Shown: piece by piece, positions 4,599 through 6,483 of the stretch | How positions within the stretch are numbered: the first letter of the stretch is position 1 | Layout: every line of letters begins with the position of its first letter | Assembly (NCBI GenBank): GCA_029977045.1 | Contig: JAPOLP010000337.1 | Coordinates: 1 to 6,483 of the forward strand | Source of the DNA: Planctomycetota bacterium | GTDB taxonomy: Bacteria; Planctomycetota; Planctomycetia; Planctomycetales; Planctomycetaceae | DNA: 6,483 nt | Direction: 5' to 3' | The notes under the pieces: generated by a model | Databases searched by the model: none | The model's input: only the letters and a program-made list of their open reading frames with translations | Told to the model about the DNA's origin: nothing | Position numbers and translations under genes: made by a program

Positions 4599-6483
4599 AT
4601 GTTACTGAGGGCCTGGCTTCAATTGCTGACCTCGACCGTTCGACCCCGACGGCGGCGAACATCATTTTGCCCGATCGGCAACCGAAAGTCAGGCCGCTCG
4701 CCAGAGACGCTGGCAACTCCCGCTGAGGTGCTCGAAACGCGAATCCTGCCGGCAGTGACATTCACATTCGACTACTCACTCGATGCATCCGGCTTCTTTG
4801 CTGGCGACGCCAATGCCGATCGACGTGCTGCTCTGGAACTCGCAGGCTCGACCCTCAGCAGCCAGCTCAACGACACGCTGCTGGAAATCATCCCGCAGAA
4901 ATTCAGCGTCGCGGACACCTGGACCGCCGGCATCGTCGATCCGGCGACGAACGCAACTCAGACAATCGACAACCTGGTCGTCGGCGAGGACGAGATTCGG
5001 GTCTACGTCGGTTCGCGAACGCTCGATCCCGGACAGCTAGCGGAAGGCGTCAGCGGATTCGTTTCCGACGTTACCGGAGTTCAGCAATGGATCGACACGG
5101 TGCTCGGGCGAGGACAGGCCGGAGCACTTGGACCTGCGTCGTCACAAACCGACATCGGACCGTTTGGCGGTTCGATCTCGTTCGACCCCAGCGTCAACTG
5201 GCACTTTGGCACGACAACCGCCGGCCTCGACAATGACGAATTCGATTTCTACTCGACCGCACTCCACGAACTCGCACACGTCATCGGATTCGGCAGTGCG
5301 AACTCCTGGAACAACCAGGTTTCCGGCGACCTGTTCACCGGGCAGCTGGCGACCGTCAATTACGACGGCATCGGTCAGCCGCCGCTGGAAGACAATGCTC
5401 ACTGGCAGAAGGACCTGACCGACGAAGGTCAGGAAGTCGCGCTGGACCCTGATCTGCCGAATGGAACACGAAAAGAACTGACGGGACTCGACCTCGCCGC
5501 GCTGTACGACATCGGCTGGGACGTCAACAGCTACTCGGGCGGACTTTCACCGACGATTCTTCTCGCGGATGGCTCGCCGCACACGCTGCTCATCGAAGAC
5601 GACGGGATCGCCGGAAACGGCATGTCGATGTTCACGCTCGATGGCGGCACACCGACGACGTTCAGCACCGGTCCGGGCTCCGATCTGATCATCGGCGGCG
5701 GAGACATGGCCGACTCCGTCGAGATTGCGTCACTCGACTCCAGCTTCGACGGCGAGTTTTTCGTCTTCGCTGGCGACGGCGACGACATGTTGACCGTTAA
5801 TCACTCCGCTGCTGACACAGTGACGTACTCCGGCGAAGCCGGCAGCGACACGCTCGCTCTTACCGGCCCAGCCGCCGACTCAGTAACACACTCATTCGCC
5901 AGCGCGAGCGACGGCAACGTCCTGATCGCTGACGGCTCGGATTCGATGGTTTCGTACGCGGGCCTTGAACCAATCTTCGATTCGATTGTCGCAACGACGC
6001 GTACGTTCGTGTTCGGAGCCGCAGCCGATGTCATCACGATTGCCGACGACGACACCGCTGACGATGGCGTTTCAAAAATCAGCAGCCTGTCATCGAGCGA
6101 AACCGTCCACTTCACACACCCGACAGGCAACATCGTCGTGCAAACTGGTGATGGCGACGACGTCCTGATGGTTGGCGTGCTCGACAGCCTGTTTGGCCAG
6201 GTCGTCGTTGTCTCCGCCGGTGTCGGCAACGATCTGCTGACAGCGGCCGGATCGACAACGCGAGTCAGTTTCGATGGTGATGCTGGTCAGGACACGCTCA
6301 TCGGGGGTGACGGCGACGACTTCCTGCTTGGCGCGTCAGGTGACGATCTCGTGTCGGGTGGCGGCGGCAACGACAACATCCTCGGCGGTGCGGGACGCGA
6401 CACGCTCTCTGGCGATGATGGCGACGATCTCGTTCGCGGAAACGGCAGTGCAGGCGACCAGCTCAGCGGCGGACTCGGCAACG
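4599..6483 (+). CDS. Secreted RTX metalloprotease with planctomycete leader motif, 3' end outside window
   Basis: The frame stays open for 628 codons to the window end. Residues 1-52 hold an Arg-rich segment (15-33) and then LETRILPA (45-52), resembling the N-terminal motif of planctomycete extracellular proteins; no ordinary Sec signal peptide is obvious. Residues about 53-310 look like a zinc metalloprotease. HELAHVIGFG supplies His223, Glu224 and His227. The metzincin third-ligand position holds Ser233, but AHW at 267-269 offers His268 as a distant third ligand, as in leishmanolysin-like peptidases. The domain closes with LTGLDLAALYDIGWDV (295-310). Residues 311-559 contain scattered GDGDD-type motifs (391-395, 516-521, 540-545). 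From 560 a calcium-binding RTX array begins. GGAG lies 10 nt before the ATG. The likely role is an exported or surface protease stabilised by calcium; its substrate is unknown. The C-terminus, where a secretion or anchoring signal would be, is not visible. Confidence 0.9.
   Translation, partial: MLLRAWLQLLTSTVRPRRRRTSFCPIGNRKSGRSPETLATPAEVLETRILPAVTFTFDYSLDASGFFAGDANADRRAALELAGSTLSSQLNDTLLEIIPQKFSVADTWTAGIVDPATNATQTIDNLVVGEDEIRVYVGSRTLDPGQLAEGVSGFVSDVTGVQQWIDTVLGRGQAGALGPASSQTDIGPFGGSISFDPSVNWHFGTTTAGLDNDEFDFYSTALHELAHVIGFGSANSWNNQVSGDLFTGQLATVNYDGIGQPPLEDNAHWQKDLTDEGQEVALDPDLPNGTRKELTGLDLAALYDIGWDVNSYSGGLSPTILLADGSPHTLLIEDDGIAGNGMSMFTLDGGTPTTFSTGPGSDLIIGGGDMADSVEIASLDSSFDGEFFVFAGDGDDMLTVNHSAADTVTYSGEAGSDTLALTGPAADSVTHSFASASDGNVLIADGSDSMVSYAGLEPIFDSIVATTRTFVFGAAADVITIADDDTADDGVSKISSLSSSETVHFTHPTGNIVVQTGDGDDVLMVGVLDSLFGQVVVVSAGVGNDLLTAAGSTTRVSFDGDAGQDTLIGGDGDDFLLGASGDDLVSGGGGNDNILGGAGRDTLSGDDGDDLVRGNGSAGDQLSGGLGN
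6276..6483 (+). repeat. RTX nonapeptide calcium-binding array (start of)
   Basis: Residues 560-628 of the protease gene product form consecutive GGxGxDxUx-type units: GDAGQDTLI, GGDGDDFLL, GASGDDLVS, GGGGNDNIL, GGAGRDTLS, GDDGDDLVR, then a ten-residue unit GNGSAGDQLS, and GGLGN at the window edge. Such repeats fold into a parallel beta-roll that binds calcium between turns, usually outside the cell where calcium is plentiful. The array continues past the window, so its full length is unknown. Confidence 0.92.

Noticed and set aside
5801..6229. Minus-strand open frame of 142 codons
   Set aside because: It is antisense to the RTX protease gene, and its Ser/Thr/Pro-rich translation is what the GAC/GGC-rich codons of that gene give on the opposite strand.
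6276..6483. Tandem DNA repeat or CRISPR-like array
   Set aside because: The periodicity is 27 nt and degenerate at the DNA level; it is explained by in-frame RTX nonapeptides.

Overview
The window most likely comes from a planctomycete (Planctomycetota). Two observations support this. The large plus-strand gene encodes a protein whose N-terminus has a basic stretch followed by LETRILPA, the short leader motif typical of planctomycete extracellular proteins. The start regions also vary widely in Shine-Dalgarno quality, as is common in that phylum. The assignment is an inference; there is no rRNA or other decisive marker here.

Positions 1-4169 hold a minus-strand fatty-acid and phospholipid synthesis cluster. 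In transcription order it runs rpmF (ribosomal protein L32, 4169-3990), plsX (acyl-ACP:phosphate acyltransferase, 3983-2973), a 75-residue protein with two CxxC zinc-ribbon-like modules (2958-2731), fabD (malonyl-CoA:ACP transacylase, 2692-1784), acpP (acyl carrier protein, 1396-1166) and fabF (beta-ketoacyl-ACP synthase II, 1064 to beyond position 1). rpmF, plsX, the zinc-ribbon gene and fabD are tightly packed (gaps of 6, 14 and 38 nt). A 387-nt non-coding gap separates fabD from acpP. It contains a good sigma70-type promoter candidate for acpP and an 11-bp perfect inverted repeat. A hairpin lies between acpP and fabF. Compared with the classic rpmF-plsX-fabH-fabD-fabG-acpP-fabF order, fabH and fabG are absent.

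Together these genes load malonate onto ACP (FabD, AcpP), extend the acyl chain (FabF) and divert acyl-ACP into phospholipid synthesis (PlsX). rpmF ties the group to ribosome production. The reductase and the initiating synthase needed to complete the cycle must lie elsewhere.

Positions 4170-4598 are a divergent intergenic region with no convincing gene. From 4599 to the window end, a plus-strand gene encodes a secreted-type protein of at least 628 residues. It has a planctomycete leader, a metalloprotease domain with HELAHVIGFG and a distant candidate third histidine (as in leishmanolysin-like peptidases), a long middle region, and the beginning of a calcium-binding RTX nonapeptide array that runs off the window.

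Most of the window is ordinary housekeeping DNA. The points that merit a second look are the RTX metalloprotease and its possibly altered Met-turn, the zinc-ribbon protein inside the lipid operon, the missing fabG/fabH, and the structured acpP leader. I do not see a wholly new system.
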